Positions 7,566 through 16,816 are shown, counted from the stretch's first letter. The stretch: DNA of 59,245 bases from Verrucomicrobiaceae bacterium (GCA_024232965.1 JACKQF010000014.1:1-59245), one strand, 5' to 3'. Notes: generated by a model from the letters alone, not told the origin. A program made the numbers and translations.

Positions 7566-8378
7566 TCAACGTCGCTTTGGGCGGACTGCGGATTTAGCAA
7601 CGACTGGCTGTGCCATGGAGCGCATTTGTTGGCGGAGGCTCGCGGGCAAACCTGAGTCAGTATCCGGACGTGTGGCGAGACGATCCAATCGATCAAAATG
7701 CTCCAGCGACTGCTGCAAACTGAGCTTGATGTGGTCCGCCATCAGACGTTGGGCATCGCCCCCCTGCCCCGCCTCCAGCGCCGCAAGGATGTCCCGGTGA
7801 AACTGCGCCGTCTCCGCCAATACGCCGACCGTATGCTCTTGCCGTGGTGTTCCAAAAATGCCAGCGAGGACGCGACTATCACGCACAATTTTCAGGAGTC
7901 GTTCATTGCCCGCAGCTCGCAGAATGAGCAGGTGAAAACCGAGGTCCGCGGAGAGCAGTCTGCTCATTTGAGGCCCATCCAAGGCTGGTCGCCCGGCTTT
8001 CTTGAGTTCCTGGACGAGTGCATCGATTTCATCGCAATAACGGCGCAGCAGCTCCAAATCCTCCGGCACCAAGTGGCCCGAGGCCTCGGTCACCGCGAAC
8101 GGCTCCAGGGCGATTCGGAGTTGAAAAAGTTCGACTAGGTCCTTGCGGTTTAGTTTCCGCACGACAGTGCCAAAGCGCGGCACTTGCTCAAGGACCCCCT
8201 CTTGCTCAAGAGTGCGGATGGCCTCCCGCAGGGGAGTGCGACTGATGCCCATCTCTGCAGCCAGAATTGTCTCTGACAGCACCTGCCCTGGGGAAATCTC
8301 ACCACTGAAAATCTTCGCCTGAAGATGATCATAGGCGCGATGGCGCAGAGAGGTGTTGCGGATTTGATCGCTGTTCAC
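7566..8378 (-). CDS. GntR-family regulator, FadR subfamily (FCD domain)
   Basis: The 270-residue product has an N-terminal winged helix-turn-helix (about residues 5-75; SRTPLREAIRTLEQEG is the recognition part) and an all-helical FCD ligand domain (about 85-235) with FHLLILRAAGN and the late His-containing helices that bind metal in this family. A Lys/Arg-rich tail follows. The open frame continues to 8414, but that would put the start inside the palindrome at 8404-8415. The GTG at 8378, with GGGG just upstream, is preferred. Ligands of FadR-type regulators are sugar acids and similar carboxylates, which suits a neighbouring aldolase. Autoregulation is likely. Confidence 0.85.
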   Translation of the reverse strand: MNSDQIRNTSLRHRAYDHLQAKIFSGEISPGQVLSETILAAEMGISRTPLREAIRTLEQEGVLEQVPRFGTVVRKLNRKDLVELFQLRIALEPFAVTEASGHLVPEDLELLRRYCDEIDALVQELKKAGRPALDGPQMSRLLSADLGFHLLILRAAGNERLLKIVRDSRVLAGIFGTPRQEHTVGVLAETAQFHRDILAALEAGQGGDAQRLMADHIKLSLQQSLEHFDRLDRLATRPDTDSGLPASLRQQMRSMAQPVVAKSAVRPKRR

Positions 8379-8403
8379 GGTGCCCCAGAGTGATCGGGAC
8401 TTG

Positions 8404-8415
8404 CTTGTATGCAAG
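8404..8415. promoter_or_regulatory. Predicted GntR-family operator, regulator gene
   Basis: CTTGTATGCAAG, 25 bases upstream of the GTG start of the regulator, matches the palindrome at 7507-7518 at 11 of 12 positions, and the flanking TTG and G are also shared. It suggests autoregulation. Confidence 0.7.
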
Positions 8416-8485
8416 GGGAAACTTTTCCGACCTCAGCCCGCCAAAACCCGCTGCGGATTCTCTATGTTCAGGCCAGTCGCAGCGG

Positions 8486-9937
8486 CTACTTCTTGGCCTT
8501 GCCCTTTCCTTTGCCTTTTGGAAGGGACTTCTGGGCGGGGAGGATTGGGCCGTTGTCGGGTGGGACGGAGCTATTCCAGGCTTGGACCTCGGCCGTCAGG
8601 CGGTTGACGACTTCAGGGTTCTGCGCCGCCACATTCACGCTCTCTGCCTGATCTGTGTTGACGTTGTAGAGGCGCGGTTGGCTGCCATCGTATTCGCAGA
8701 GGAACTTCCACTCACCATCACGAACCGCTAGGTCAGGCATTTCTTCAACAATGTGCGGCAACCAGTTCTTCCGGTCAGGAGGACGCCGCCAAAAGATTGG
8801 GGCTTTGCGCGAAACTTCACTCTTGCCAGTGATCACAGGCGCGACGTTTTCGCCATCAAACTGGATCCCCTCAGGAATGGCGACATTCGCCAAAGAGAGC
8901 ATCGACGGGACCAGATCAAAGGCGGCAAAGGTGGAGGTTTGGTTATTGGTTCCTGCCTTGCTTTTTTCGATCAGGCCAGGCCCCCAAACAACGAGCGGCG
9001 AGCGAGTGCCACCTTCAAACACCGTGGTCTTAAACCCACGGAATGGACCTGCCGAGCCTGCTCCCGGCTCAGGACCATTGTCTGAACAGACGAGAATCAG
9101 TGTGTTATCGCGCAATTTGGGGTCATTGCGCACGTGATCAAAGAGCGCACCGAACTGCCGATCCATCTCCTCGAGAACGGCCAAGTACATCTCGCGCTTG
9201 GAGTTGCCCCACTTGCCCACTGGCGGCCAATATGGACTGTGGACATCATCTGGCCAGAGATTGATATAAAAGGGCTTTCCCTCACTGGAAGCCTTGTCGA
9301 TGAAGGGGATTGCCGCATCGATGAAGCCACTGGTGATTTTTGAGCGGAGCATCCACGTGACGGGCTGCCCCAGCCGCTCAGCATCCGCCCAGATCCGGCC
9401 CGGTTCTTTGTCTCCCGGCTTCAATGTCAGCGGAAGAAGCTTCGGCCCCATGCCCTCGAAGTTGGTCAACGATTGATCAAAGCCATAGTCGGTGATAGGC
9501 GGTGCGTCATCGACATCGCGCTGTCCACCGAGGTGCCATTTGCCAAAGTGGCCCGTTGCATAGCCACTGCCGTGCAGGATTCGGGCGAGCGTTGGAGCCT
9601 TCAGATCCAGCCAGTTCGCCACGCCACGTTTGGCATTCGTCGCACGATTGTCGAGATACGATGAGATCTGCCAGCGCTGTGGATACTGCCCTGTTGTGAG
9701 TGCGCAGCGTGAGGCAGAACAGATTGGCGAGTTCACATAGAACTGCGAAAAGCGGATACCCTCCGCAGCGAGACGATCCACATTGGGTGTCTGCGCGTCT
9801 GGATTTCCGAAGCAGGAAAAGTCCCCCCAGCCCATATCATCAATGAGCACCATGATGAAGTTCGGACGATCTGCGGCACGGGATACACCACCGCACAGGC
9901 AGAGAGTCAGCGCGATTTGGAAGAGGATGCGTTTCAT
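8486..9937 (-). CDS. Exported type I sulfatase
   Basis: The 483-residue product has a signal peptide (about 1-21), then the metal-site segment FIMVLIDDMGWGD and the formylglycine motif CSASR starting at Cys73. This is the C-x-A-x-R variant of the usual C-x-P-x-R. TGQYPQRW follows, and SDNGPEPG carries further metal-site residues near the middle. It hydrolyses sulfate esters, probably on polysaccharides outside the cytoplasm, after conversion of Cys73 to formylglycine. No convincing maturase is present in the window. The C-terminus is a short Gly/Lys tail (KGKGKGKAKK). The ATG at 9937 precedes the signal peptide; an upstream extension to 9988 looks non-coding. Confidence 0.9.
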   Translation of the reverse strand: MKRILFQIALTLCLCGGVSRAADRPNFIMVLIDDMGWGDFSCFGNPDAQTPNVDRLAAEGIRFSQFYVNSPICSASRCALTTGQYPQRWQISSYLDNRATNAKRGVANWLDLKAPTLARILHGSGYATGHFGKWHLGGQRDVDDAPPITDYGFDQSLTNFEGMGPKLLPLTLKPGDKEPGRIWADAERLGQPVTWMLRSKITSGFIDAAIPFIDKASSEGKPFYINLWPDDVHSPYWPPVGKWGNSKREMYLAVLEEMDRQFGALFDHVRNDPKLRDNTLILVCSDNGPEPGAGSAGPFRGFKTTVFEGGTRSPLVVWGPGLIEKSKAGTNNQTSTFAAFDLVPSMLSLANVAIPEGIQFDGENVAPVITGKSEVSRKAPIFWRRPPDRKNWLPHIVEEMPDLAVRDGEWKFLCEYDGSQPRLYNVNTDQAESVNVAAQNPEVVNRLTAEVQAWNSSVPPDNGPILPAQKSLPKGKGKGKAKK

Positions 9938-10022
9938 GTTAAGGAAGGAGACGGGCTGCGGAGGCCCAGATTGCAGGCGGCGGAACACGTCTGCCTATTC
10001 GCAATGCACACCGACGGTCCAC

Positions 10023-11918
10023 TCAATCCGTGAACTGGAATGAGTAGATGTCTGCATTCTCCAGGCGGAGACGCAGCCGGACAGGCTTGCCTGCGAGCGC
10101 GGAGACATCGCCGCCCTTGTTCCAGGTGACCTGATGCTCGATCTCGTTGCCGAAGAGGGTCTCCGAATCATAGAAGGAAAATCCGTCAATGGGCTGACCT
10201 GCGAGGTCGCACAATTCAAAACGGATCCAACCCACCGCATCCGTTGCGTAATTCAGTGATAGTTTATTTCCAGAAAAGATCATCGGCCGAGTTAGCACCT
10301 CACCCGTTGCACCTGCCGCGTGCAGGGAAACAAAGCCATCTTTGCGCAAGGTACCGCGGCGCAATCTCATGCCAGGGTGGCGATAGTGTTCCGTCCAATA
10401 CACGGACAGCTCCTCAGGCCCCGTCTCCATGATTCCCCATGCTGGATAGTTGTTTCGGTCAGTCCAGACTTCAGGCTCTGTGGATGGGCGAATGAAAGCC
10501 TCTGACCATCGATCAAAATGCAAGCCATCGCGACTACTCATCAGCACGGCATCACTGACACCTGCCTCCTTGCGACCCACGATCTTGGTGCGACCCGGAA
10601 CGAAACGCGCAGGCAGCCCCAGATAAAGGTGCGGAGCGCGCGGATAAGGCAGGATGCCGTTGGTGTAGAGGTGCTCCTGACGCGGGTCTGCGTATTCCAA
10701 AAAGACCGGCGCAGTCCAGGTGCGAAAGTCTTTGCTGGTGCAGGTCATGATATCGCGCACGCCATTGCGCCCCTTGCGATGGTAGTCCACATAGCAACCG
10801 CGCAGGATATCATAGAAGGCGAGGTTTTGAGAATCAAAGGCACCGTCGGTAATGGCCGCATGATCCATCAACTCACGCCAATGCACCCCATCGGGGGAAC
10901 CAAAGACGCCAAGCCCTTTGCCATGATGCGAGTATGCCATGGCCTTGAATCGTTCATCTTCTGGGACAGCAGGATTTGAATCCAGGAACGGCGTGAAGTT
11001 GTGCGCACCGACACCCTTCCAGATGATGTTGTTCTCTTTGGAACCATCGACCTCAAACAACCCAGCATTGAGTCGCTCGAAGTGGATCCCATCATGGCTC
11101 TGTGCCACGCAGCAGACTTGGCCATCACTGCCAGGTGTGATCTGGCCACGGTAGTACATCAGCATCCGTTCACCATCCTGAACCATGGCAAAGTAGGCGG
11201 AGGTCTCACCCTCCCAGGGTTTATCCAACTTCAACGCGATCTCGCGTGGATGCGGATGCTGGAGGCGGCGCTCGATGGCTCCGCTCTGCCCATCAATCAA
11301 AAAGTCATCGACAAAAAGCTCGCGGCGCTTCCCGATCTCGTAAGGCGCCTTATCTCCTGGAACCGCGCGCTCCAGCCCCGCAGATCCAGGCTCGCCCCCA
11401 CCCTGCACCGTCAACTCAGCATCGTCGGCATCGAACACACCGACATCGCCAGAGTAGGCATAGATGGCTACAGCGACCTCCCACACATCCTGTGGCGCGA
11501 CTTCCTTAACTTCGACACGTTGCCATTCCGCCGGGGAGCCCACGGTACGTTCGTAGCGGTTCGCGATTCGTTGACCGTAGAGATTGTAAAAATTCAGGTA
11601 AACACCGGGTCTGCATTTATCCGCAGTGCGCAACCATGCTGCACCCATGTACTCGCCCCCTGGACGCGCAGGGATGCGCCGGGATTCGAGGAACTGGCCA
11701 GCGGTAGGGCTATTGTCTTTAAAACGCATGAAGGCCTCGCCCGCGTGACCACCCGTCGTCAATCGCTCCACCGCAATCCCGTCCCGAGTCGTCCAATCAT
11801 CCACCAACACCCCTTCGGCAGCAGCCTGCTCAAACGACGGATTCAGAGCCAGATTGGTGGCGGCTTGAATGATGGAGGAATAGCCCAAGACGACGAGCAG
11901 GATGGTGGTGACCTTCAT
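10023..11918 (-). CDS. Exported propeller protein, glycosidase-like, with N-terminal carbohydrate-binding-like domain
   Basis: The 631-residue product has a signal peptide (about 1-20), a jelly-roll region (about 21-175; NLALNPSFEQ and AAWLRTADKCRP are typical of CBM4_9-like modules), and then a region from about 195 that looks like a five-bladed glycosidase propeller of the GH43/GH32 type (MVQDGERMLMYYRG, SHDGIHFERL, SPDGVHWREL, SSRDGLHFDRW). The catalytic acids cannot be assigned by eye. A last beta-rich segment (about 540-631) may be another accessory domain. It lies upstream of the sulfatase on the same strand with an 85-base gap, so the two may act on one sulfated glycan. Confidence 0.75.
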   Translation of the reverse strand: MKVTTILLVVLGYSSIIQAATNLALNPSFEQAAAEGVLVDDWTTRDGIAVERLTTGGHAGEAFMRFKDNSPTAGQFLESRRIPARPGGEYMGAAWLRTADKCRPGVYLNFYNLYGQRIANRYERTVGSPAEWQRVEVKEVAPQDVWEVAVAIYAYSGDVGVFDADDAELTVQGGGEPGSAGLERAVPGDKAPYEIGKRRELFVDDFLIDGQSGAIERRLQHPHPREIALKLDKPWEGETSAYFAMVQDGERMLMYYRGQITPGSDGQVCCVAQSHDGIHFERLNAGLFEVDGSKENNIIWKGVGAHNFTPFLDSNPAVPEDERFKAMAYSHHGKGLGVFGSPDGVHWRELMDHAAITDGAFDSQNLAFYDILRGCYVDYHRKGRNGVRDIMTCTSKDFRTWTAPVFLEYADPRQEHLYTNGILPYPRAPHLYLGLPARFVPGRTKIVGRKEAGVSDAVLMSSRDGLHFDRWSEAFIRPSTEPEVWTDRNNYPAWGIMETGPEELSVYWTEHYRHPGMRLRRGTLRKDGFVSLHAAGATGEVLTRPMIFSGNKLSLNYATDAVGWIRFELCDLAGQPIDGFSFYDSETLFGNEIEHQVTWNKGGDVSALAGKPVRLRLRLENADIYSFQFTD

Positions 11919-12017
11919 CAAAGGGATAACCCCTGCGGCAGCGTGGTCTTTCAAGCGCAGAAAGATCCCGGGTGCTTCCCCGTTCTCGATGGGTCAACCG
12001 CCGATCCACCTAATATC

Positions 12018-12728
12018 ATGAAACCCATCCTGACCTTCTTTGCCACCATCGCCCTCACCGCAGCCGTTTCCGCCGAGGAACTCGGCCAACTTCTCTTCCA
12101 AGATGACTTTGAGCGGAGCGAGTCACAGGAGCAAAAAGATGAACCTGGACAAGGCTGGGGAACCAACAGCGCGAGCCGCGCAAAGGGGAACAAGCAGGTC
12201 GATCTGCGCGATGGCGCGATGTACATCTACTTGAGCTCAGAGGCGGACCACGCCGTGTCCGTGACGCATCCAGCGGAGTTCACCGATGGCGCGGTCAGTA
12301 TGCGCTTCATGTTGGAAGATGAGAAAGACAGCCTTGGCTTGGACTTTGCGGATCTTGGCTGCAAGGAGGTGCACGCTGGACACCTTTTCGCCGCTCGTGT
12401 GAGCCCCAAGAACGTTACCTTGCAGGATCTGAAGACCGGCGGCATGCGCCTCGATATTAGTGAGGCACGCAAGGCAAAGCAGAAGCTGACCGAAGAACAA
12501 CAAAAGGCGATGGAAGGCAAAACCAAGACCATCCCGAGCAAGGTAGCGGTCGGCAAATGGCATGATTTGGTGGTGAGGATCTCCGGCGATGAATTGAGCG
12601 CCTCCATTGATGGCAAAGACATGGGTAGCCTGCATGCTCCTGGGATCGCGCATCCGACGAAGAAGATGCTGCGTCTCTCGGTGCCACGCAATGCAGTGGT
12701 GGATGATGTCAAGATTTGGAAGAAGTGA
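12018..12728 (+). CDS. Exported LamG/3-keto-disaccharide-hydrolase-like protein
   Basis: The 236-residue product starts MKPILTFFATIALTAAVSA, a signal peptide, and continues as one beta-sandwich domain (QDDFERSE near the start, GKWHDLVVRISGDELSASIDG near residues 175-195, VDDVKIWKK at the end). This pattern is found in concanavalin-like and DUF1080-type domains that bind or hydrolyse saccharides. No catalytic residues can be named. An upstream open-frame extension to 11001 is only the shadow of the opposite gene. It is transcribed divergently from the propeller protein across a 99-base gap. Confidence 0.75.
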   Translation: MKPILTFFATIALTAAVSAEELGQLLFQDDFERSESQEQKDEPGQGWGTNSASRAKGNKQVDLRDGAMYIYLSSEADHAVSVTHPAEFTDGAVSMRFMLEDEKDSLGLDFADLGCKEVHAGHLFAARVSPKNVTLQDLKTGGMRLDISEARKAKQKLTEEQQKAMEGKTKTIPSKVAVGKWHDLVVRISGDELSASIDGKDMGSLHAPGIAHPTKKMLRLSVPRNAVVDDVKIWKK

Positions 12729-12953
12729 GTTGATCTGGTGCTGCGGAGCGCGCTTCGCCCCCGGTCGGCTCCTTACGCAGGCGCACAACGGCTAGTGGAT
12801 GGGGTTGAGCTCCATCTGGGCGTTGGGGTGGTAGCGCGCGACGCCAGCAAGCTGGCTCTCCCAAAGCGGAAGCAGAGCGCCACTCACTTCCAAAAGCGTT
12901 TTGGTGCCGCAGTGCTTTTTGAGTGCGTCAGCGTGCTGTCTCTATGTGGTGGC
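12729..12953. other. Intergenic gap between convergent genes
   Basis: This 225-base stretch separates the LamG-like gene from the convergent sulfatase. It is GC-rich, with repeated GCAGAGCGCC- and GTGCCGCAGTGC-like words that could be remnants of an interspersed repeat. I see no gene and no clear T-tailed terminator. Confidence 0.4.
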
Positions 12954-14678
12954 CTACTTCTTCTTGTTCTTCTTCCCCTTACCTTTTCCTTCTCCGCCGT
13001 TGAGGGGCCAGGGGAGGACGCCGACTCTTTTCGACCAGGCGTCCCAGAGGGCTGACATCTCTTTGACCCGCTCTGGCTGATCCTTGGCGAGATCGTGCAT
13101 CTCAGTTCGATCTGAGGGGATGTTGTAGAGCTCCCAACCGCCAGGGTGCTTGGAGACGAGTTTCCAATCGCCCATGCGGATGGCGCGATTGCCTTCGTGC
13201 TCCCAGAAGAGTGGTTGTGTACGTTCAAGCGCTTCACCACGGAAGATGGGGGCCAGACTGACACCTTCCATCGGCTGAATCTGGTTGCCGTTGTATTCTG
13301 TGGGATAGCTGCCGCCGCCGAGGTCAACGCAGGTGGCCATGATGTCGATGAGGTGCGTCGGCGTACTGATCAGATTCGAATCCGCACGACCCTTGATGCC
13401 CTGCGGCCAATGCGCGATGAGGGGCGTGCTGATGCCACCTTCGTGCTCCCAGTGTTTGTATTCGCGGAAAGGTGTATTGCTGACATTGGCCCAGGCCTGA
13501 CCGTAACCGATATAAGTGTCTGCGCCGCCGGGCATGACGCCCTTACCCTGGCGCATCGGATAACCATCGCGGGTTTGTTTGGGGATCATGTCTGGCTGCA
13601 AATAATCCGCAGCCAGCGGTGCCAAGGTCGGCCCAGCAGCACGTGGCGTGCCTTTGGGGCCGCGACCCATTCCTTCGGCACAGCCGCCGTTGTCTTGGAG
13701 GAAAAGAATCAGCGTATTGTCATACTGGCCGTTCTTTTTCAGAGCATCCACGAGATGACCTATGTCTTGGTCCATGCAATCCACCATGGCAGCAAAGACC
13801 TCCATGCAGCGCGCCTCCCAGGCCTTGTTATCAACCTCATCCCAGTTCCCTGCCTGCGGTGAGACCTGCCAGGCGGGATCGACCAGACCGAGTTGGACCA
13901 TCTTCTTCAGGCGGGCTGCACGGATGGCATCGTAACCAGCATCGTATTTGCCTTTGTATTTGGCGATGTCTGCTTCCTTGGCATGCATGGGCCAGTGGGC
14001 TGCGGTCAGGGCGACATAAAGAAAAAATGGCTGATCCGCATGCTGCACTTTGTGCTCCGTGACAAAGCGAGCGGCGTGGTCGGTGATAGCATCGGTGTAG
14101 TAGTACTCGGCGGGCTTGTACTCTGGATCAGCAAAGGGCGAAATGAAGGTGTTATCGCGGACGAGAGTATTGGGATCAAAGAAGCTACCTGCCCCATGGA
14201 TGGTTCCGTAAAATCGATCAAAACCACGCTGCCGCGGCCAGTTGTATTTGTCCGCATCGGTCTTTGGTTGGGTGACACCCGTCACGTGCCACTTGCCAGT
14301 CATGTAGGTGGCATAGCCAGCGCCTTTCATGGCCTCCGCAATCGTCACGGCACGGCGGCTGAGGTCACCCGCATAGGCCTCGCCCTTCTTAGTGCTCCAG
14401 GCATCCACCATGTGTCCAACGCCAGCCTGGTGGGCAGAAAGTCCAGTGAGAAGAGAGGCGCGAGTTGGGCAGCATCGCGCAGTATTGTAAAACTGCGTGA
14501 ACTTCAGACCGCCGTTGGCGAGCGCATCCAGATTGGGAGTGGCGATCTCGCTACCGTAGCAGCCGATGTCCGAATAACCCATGTCGTCTGACATGATCAG
14601 GACGATGTTCGGCTTAGCCGATGCACTGAGCAACGGGCAAAAGAGGGCGATGACGAGGCAGAGAGCGAGACGGGACAT
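12954..14678 (-). CDS. Exported arylsulfatase-type type I sulfatase
   Basis: The 574-residue product has a signal peptide (about 1-21), the metal-site segment NIVLIMSDDMGYSDIG, and the canonical formylglycine motif CCPTR (Cys69, C-x-P-x-R), followed by SLLTG. The later LFLQDNGGCAEG and the HWPQGIKG / LIDIMATCVDLGG segments are those of arylsulfatase A-like enzymes. The length is normal. The C-terminus is very rich in Gly and Lys (GEGKGKGKKNKKK), like the sulfatase at 8486. The ATG at 14678 is chosen because it starts the signal peptide. A formylglycine-forming enzyme must be supplied from elsewhere. Confidence 0.92.
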   Translation of the reverse strand: MSRLALCLVIALFCPLLSASAKPNIVLIMSDDMGYSDIGCYGSEIATPNLDALANGGLKFTQFYNTARCCPTRASLLTGLSAHQAGVGHMVDAWSTKKGEAYAGDLSRRAVTIAEAMKGAGYATYMTGKWHVTGVTQPKTDADKYNWPRQRGFDRFYGTIHGAGSFFDPNTLVRDNTFISPFADPEYKPAEYYYTDAITDHAARFVTEHKVQHADQPFFLYVALTAAHWPMHAKEADIAKYKGKYDAGYDAIRAARLKKMVQLGLVDPAWQVSPQAGNWDEVDNKAWEARCMEVFAAMVDCMDQDIGHLVDALKKNGQYDNTLILFLQDNGGCAEGMGRGPKGTPRAAGPTLAPLAADYLQPDMIPKQTRDGYPMRQGKGVMPGGADTYIGYGQAWANVSNTPFREYKHWEHEGGISTPLIAHWPQGIKGRADSNLISTPTHLIDIMATCVDLGGGSYPTEYNGNQIQPMEGVSLAPIFRGEALERTQPLFWEHEGNRAIRMGDWKLVSKHPGGWELYNIPSDRTEMHDLAKDQPERVKEMSALWDAWSKRVGVLPWPLNGGEGKGKGKKNKKK

Positions 14679-14746
14679 GACATGGAAACGCCTCAATCGC
14701 GGAGACATTTCCACCTGCTGCTATCCGTGTTGCACCTTTACCGAGT

Positions 14747-15472
14747 TTACTTCAGCGCGGCATAGACGCGGTGAACGTCTGCGTGACCGTCGATGGTCTG
14801 GAGGAAATTGGTCACTTCCTCACGCTGCTCATCGCTGAGCTCTGGGTAATCTTTGGGCTGATAGTGCAGTTCAGAAGTCGTTACGACCCAGCCTGCGGCT
14901 TTAAGCGCCTTGGTCACGGTGTCCAACTGGTTGCTGGGGCAAAAGAAGCGCGCACCGACATTCGTGGCAGCGTCTTCGTCATCCAGTTCCATCGGCTCGA
15001 CATTGTCAGCCTCTGCCTCCAGGGCTGCGAGCTCAATATCGGTCGTTTTATCTGGGTGATGTCCCTCGATGAGGCCGCAATGCTCGAACATCCAAGCGAC
15101 GGAACCTGGCGTGCCCATGCTCCCCGCTTTGAACAGCACTTTGATCTCCGACGAGGTGCGATTGTTGTTATCCGTCAGACATTCCACCATCAGCGGCACT
15201 CGATGAGGAGAAAAGCCTTCGAACATCACCGTGGTGTACTGCACGGCATCAGGTCCAGTGCCACTGCCCTTGGCGAGAGCACGCTCAATAGCATCGCGGG
15301 TGACGCTCTGCTTTTTGGCTGCCGCGATGGCAGCAAAGAGGCGTGCATTGAACTCTGGATTCGGGCCACCAAGGCGGGCAGCCACCTGAATTTCGCGGGT
15401 TAGTTTGCCGACGATCTTGCCTTTGCTGTCATTGGCCAGATCACGCCACTTTTGTTTCCATTGAGCTCCCAT
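14747..15472 (-). CDS. YebC/PmpR (TACO1) family protein
   Basis: The 241-residue product begins MGAQWKQKWRDLANDSKGK, a variant of the family start, with KLTREIQVAARLGGP and AKKQSVTRDAIERALAKG in the first domain and the central SEIKVLFKAGSMGTPGSVAWMF. The family acts in translation (relief of ribosome stalling at proline runs) and has also been described as transcriptional regulators. The length is typical. It is cytoplasmic. The deformylase gene lies just upstream on the same strand, with a 30-base gap. Confidence 0.92.
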   Translation of the reverse strand: MGAQWKQKWRDLANDSKGKIVGKLTREIQVAARLGGPNPEFNARLFAAIAAAKKQSVTRDAIERALAKGSGTGPDAVQYTTVMFEGFSPHRVPLMVECLTDNNNRTSSEIKVLFKAGSMGTPGSVAWMFEHCGLIEGHHPDKTTDIELAALEAEADNVEPMELDDEDAATNVGARFFCPSNQLDTVTKALKAAGWVVTTSELHYQPKDYPELSDEQREEVTNFLQTIDGHADVHRVYAALK

Positions 15473-15502
15473 GATGATCGAAAAATTGAAGATTAAAAAG
15501 CA

Positions 15503-16066
15503 CTACTCGTCGTCTTCTGCCCACTCCTGCTGGAGGCGACGCAGCCGACGCATGACGCCGATCTTGCCTGCGGCGGAGACGCGATCAATAAAGAGGATAC
15601 CATTGAGGTGATCGATTTCGTGCTGAAAAGCGCGAGCTAAGAGGCCATCGGTCTCCAGGGTGACGGTCTGTCCATCGAGCGTCTCGTAGGTGACTTTGAT
15701 CGTGCTGGGGCGGCGGATTTGCGCCCGCAGATCTGGAAAGCTGAGGCAGCCCTCCTCGTCCGTGGCTTTGTCTTTCCCCAAATCCAGCTTCGGATTGATA
15801 AAGATGATGGGCATCGCCGAGACTAGATCCGCATCCTCTCCATTGATGCGCAGATAAGTCACGCACTGCGGATTGTGGGAGACATCGATGACCGCCAATT
15901 GCAAATCTACCGCGACCTGGGGAGCCGCGAGACCGACGCCGTTCGCGGCCTTCATGGTATCGATCATGTCCACAGCAAGTTGGCGATGCTCGTCCGTCAC
16001 TTCGGTGATCGGGCGGCATTTAGCACGGAGGACGGGGATGGGGTAGCGGACGATTTCTCTGACCAT
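15503..16066 (-). CDS. def: Peptide deformylase
   Basis: The 187-residue product has all three deformylase motifs: GVGLAAPQ at 43-50, EGCLS at 105-109 (metal ligand Cys107) and HEIDH at 149-153 (His149, catalytic Glu150, His153). It removes the formyl group from the N-terminal methionine of nascent proteins. The open frame runs to 16267, but the ATG at 16066 gives the usual family length and start (MVREIVRYP). The upstream part overlaps the divergent exonuclease gene. The fmt gene is in the same window at 55.5 kb, not adjacent. Confidence 0.95.
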   Translation of the reverse strand: MVREIVRYPIPVLRAKCRPITEVTDEHRQLAVDMIDTMKAANGVGLAAPQVAVDLQLAVIDVSHNPQCVTYLRINGEDADLVSAMPIIFINPKLDLGKDKATDEEGCLSFPDLRAQIRRPSTIKVTYETLDGQTVTLETDGLLARAFQHEIDHLNGILFIDRVSAAGKIGVMRRLRRLQQEWAEDDE

Positions 16067-16171
16067 GACGGGCGCACCAAAGCGCGAAAGTGCGCAATGG
16101 CAACTTGTTCGGCACAGTGGGGCCGAATTGCGATTGACAGACAGAGCAGTCCTGGGGCAAGGAGCAGGATC

Positions 16172-16744
16172 ATGGACGTCGTCATCTTTGACCTTGAGAC
16201 CACTGGACTCTCCCCCTACTCCGAAGAGATCATCCAGATCGCAGCGGTGCGGATGCGCGGCGGGCAAATCCTGTGCGACGAGGCCTACGACACCTATGTG
16301 AACCCTGGCCGGCGGATTTCGTCATTCATCAGCAATTACACCGGGATCTCCAACGCCCACGTCCAAAATGCCCCGACACCCAAAGCCGCGCTAGCGCAGT
16401 TTGCGGCCTATGTGGGCGATTCGATGTTGATCGCGCACAACGGCCAGCGCTTTGACATGCCCTTCATCCGCGAATCCAGCCTTCGACACGGCCTGCCAGT
16501 CCGGGAGATCGGCTTCGTGGACTCGATGAAATTTTCCCGCCAACTCTGGGGAGGTCGCGGCGGCCATGGGCTCGACGCCGTGATGACCCGCCTGAGCCTC
16601 AACGCCGCCGGCGCCCGCCGCCACGACGCGCGTGGCGACGTCGCGATCCTAGCGGAGGCCGTGCGCCGGATGTGGTCGCAACTGACCCCCGACTTCAGCG
16701 CCTGCCCAGTGGCCTGCGGGTCAGGGATGATGCCGCTGGTTTAG
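16172..16744 (+). CDS. DEDDh 3'-5' exonuclease
   Basis: The 190-residue product is a DnaQ-like exonuclease: FDLETTG (Asp7, Glu9) at the N-terminus, HNGQRFDMPFI in the middle (second Asp), and HDARGDVAI near the end (His and Asp of Exo III). It probably acts in DNA repair, or as a proofreading-like or RNase T-like nuclease. The start was chosen for the strong ribosome binding site AAGGAG seven bases upstream. An upstream extension to 15875 is a shadow of the deformylase gene. Divergent from def. Confidence 0.88.
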   Translation: MDVVIFDLETTGLSPYSEEIIQIAAVRMRGGQILCDEAYDTYVNPGRRISSFISNYTGISNAHVQNAPTPKAALAQFAAYVGDSMLIAHNGQRFDMPFIRESSLRHGLPVREIGFVDSMKFSRQLWGGRGGHGLDAVMTRLSLNAAGARRHDARGDVAILAEAVRRMWSQLTPDFSACPVACGSGMMPLV

Positions 16745-16791
16745 CAAAAGCATTTTTCCCGAAGCAGAGCTTGGCGAAGGACGTTGGTTGT

Positions 16792-16808
16792 GAAAGCATG
16801 ATGCTTTC
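16792..16808. promoter_or_regulatory. Palindrome GAAAGCAT-G-ATGCTTTC before start codon
   Basis: A perfect 8-base inverted repeat around one base ends eight bases before the ATG of the gene at 16817. It overlaps the place of the ribosome binding site, so in RNA it could mask initiation. It may instead be one member of a dispersed palindrome family. Confidence 0.5.
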
Positions 16809-16816
16809 CCTCTAAC

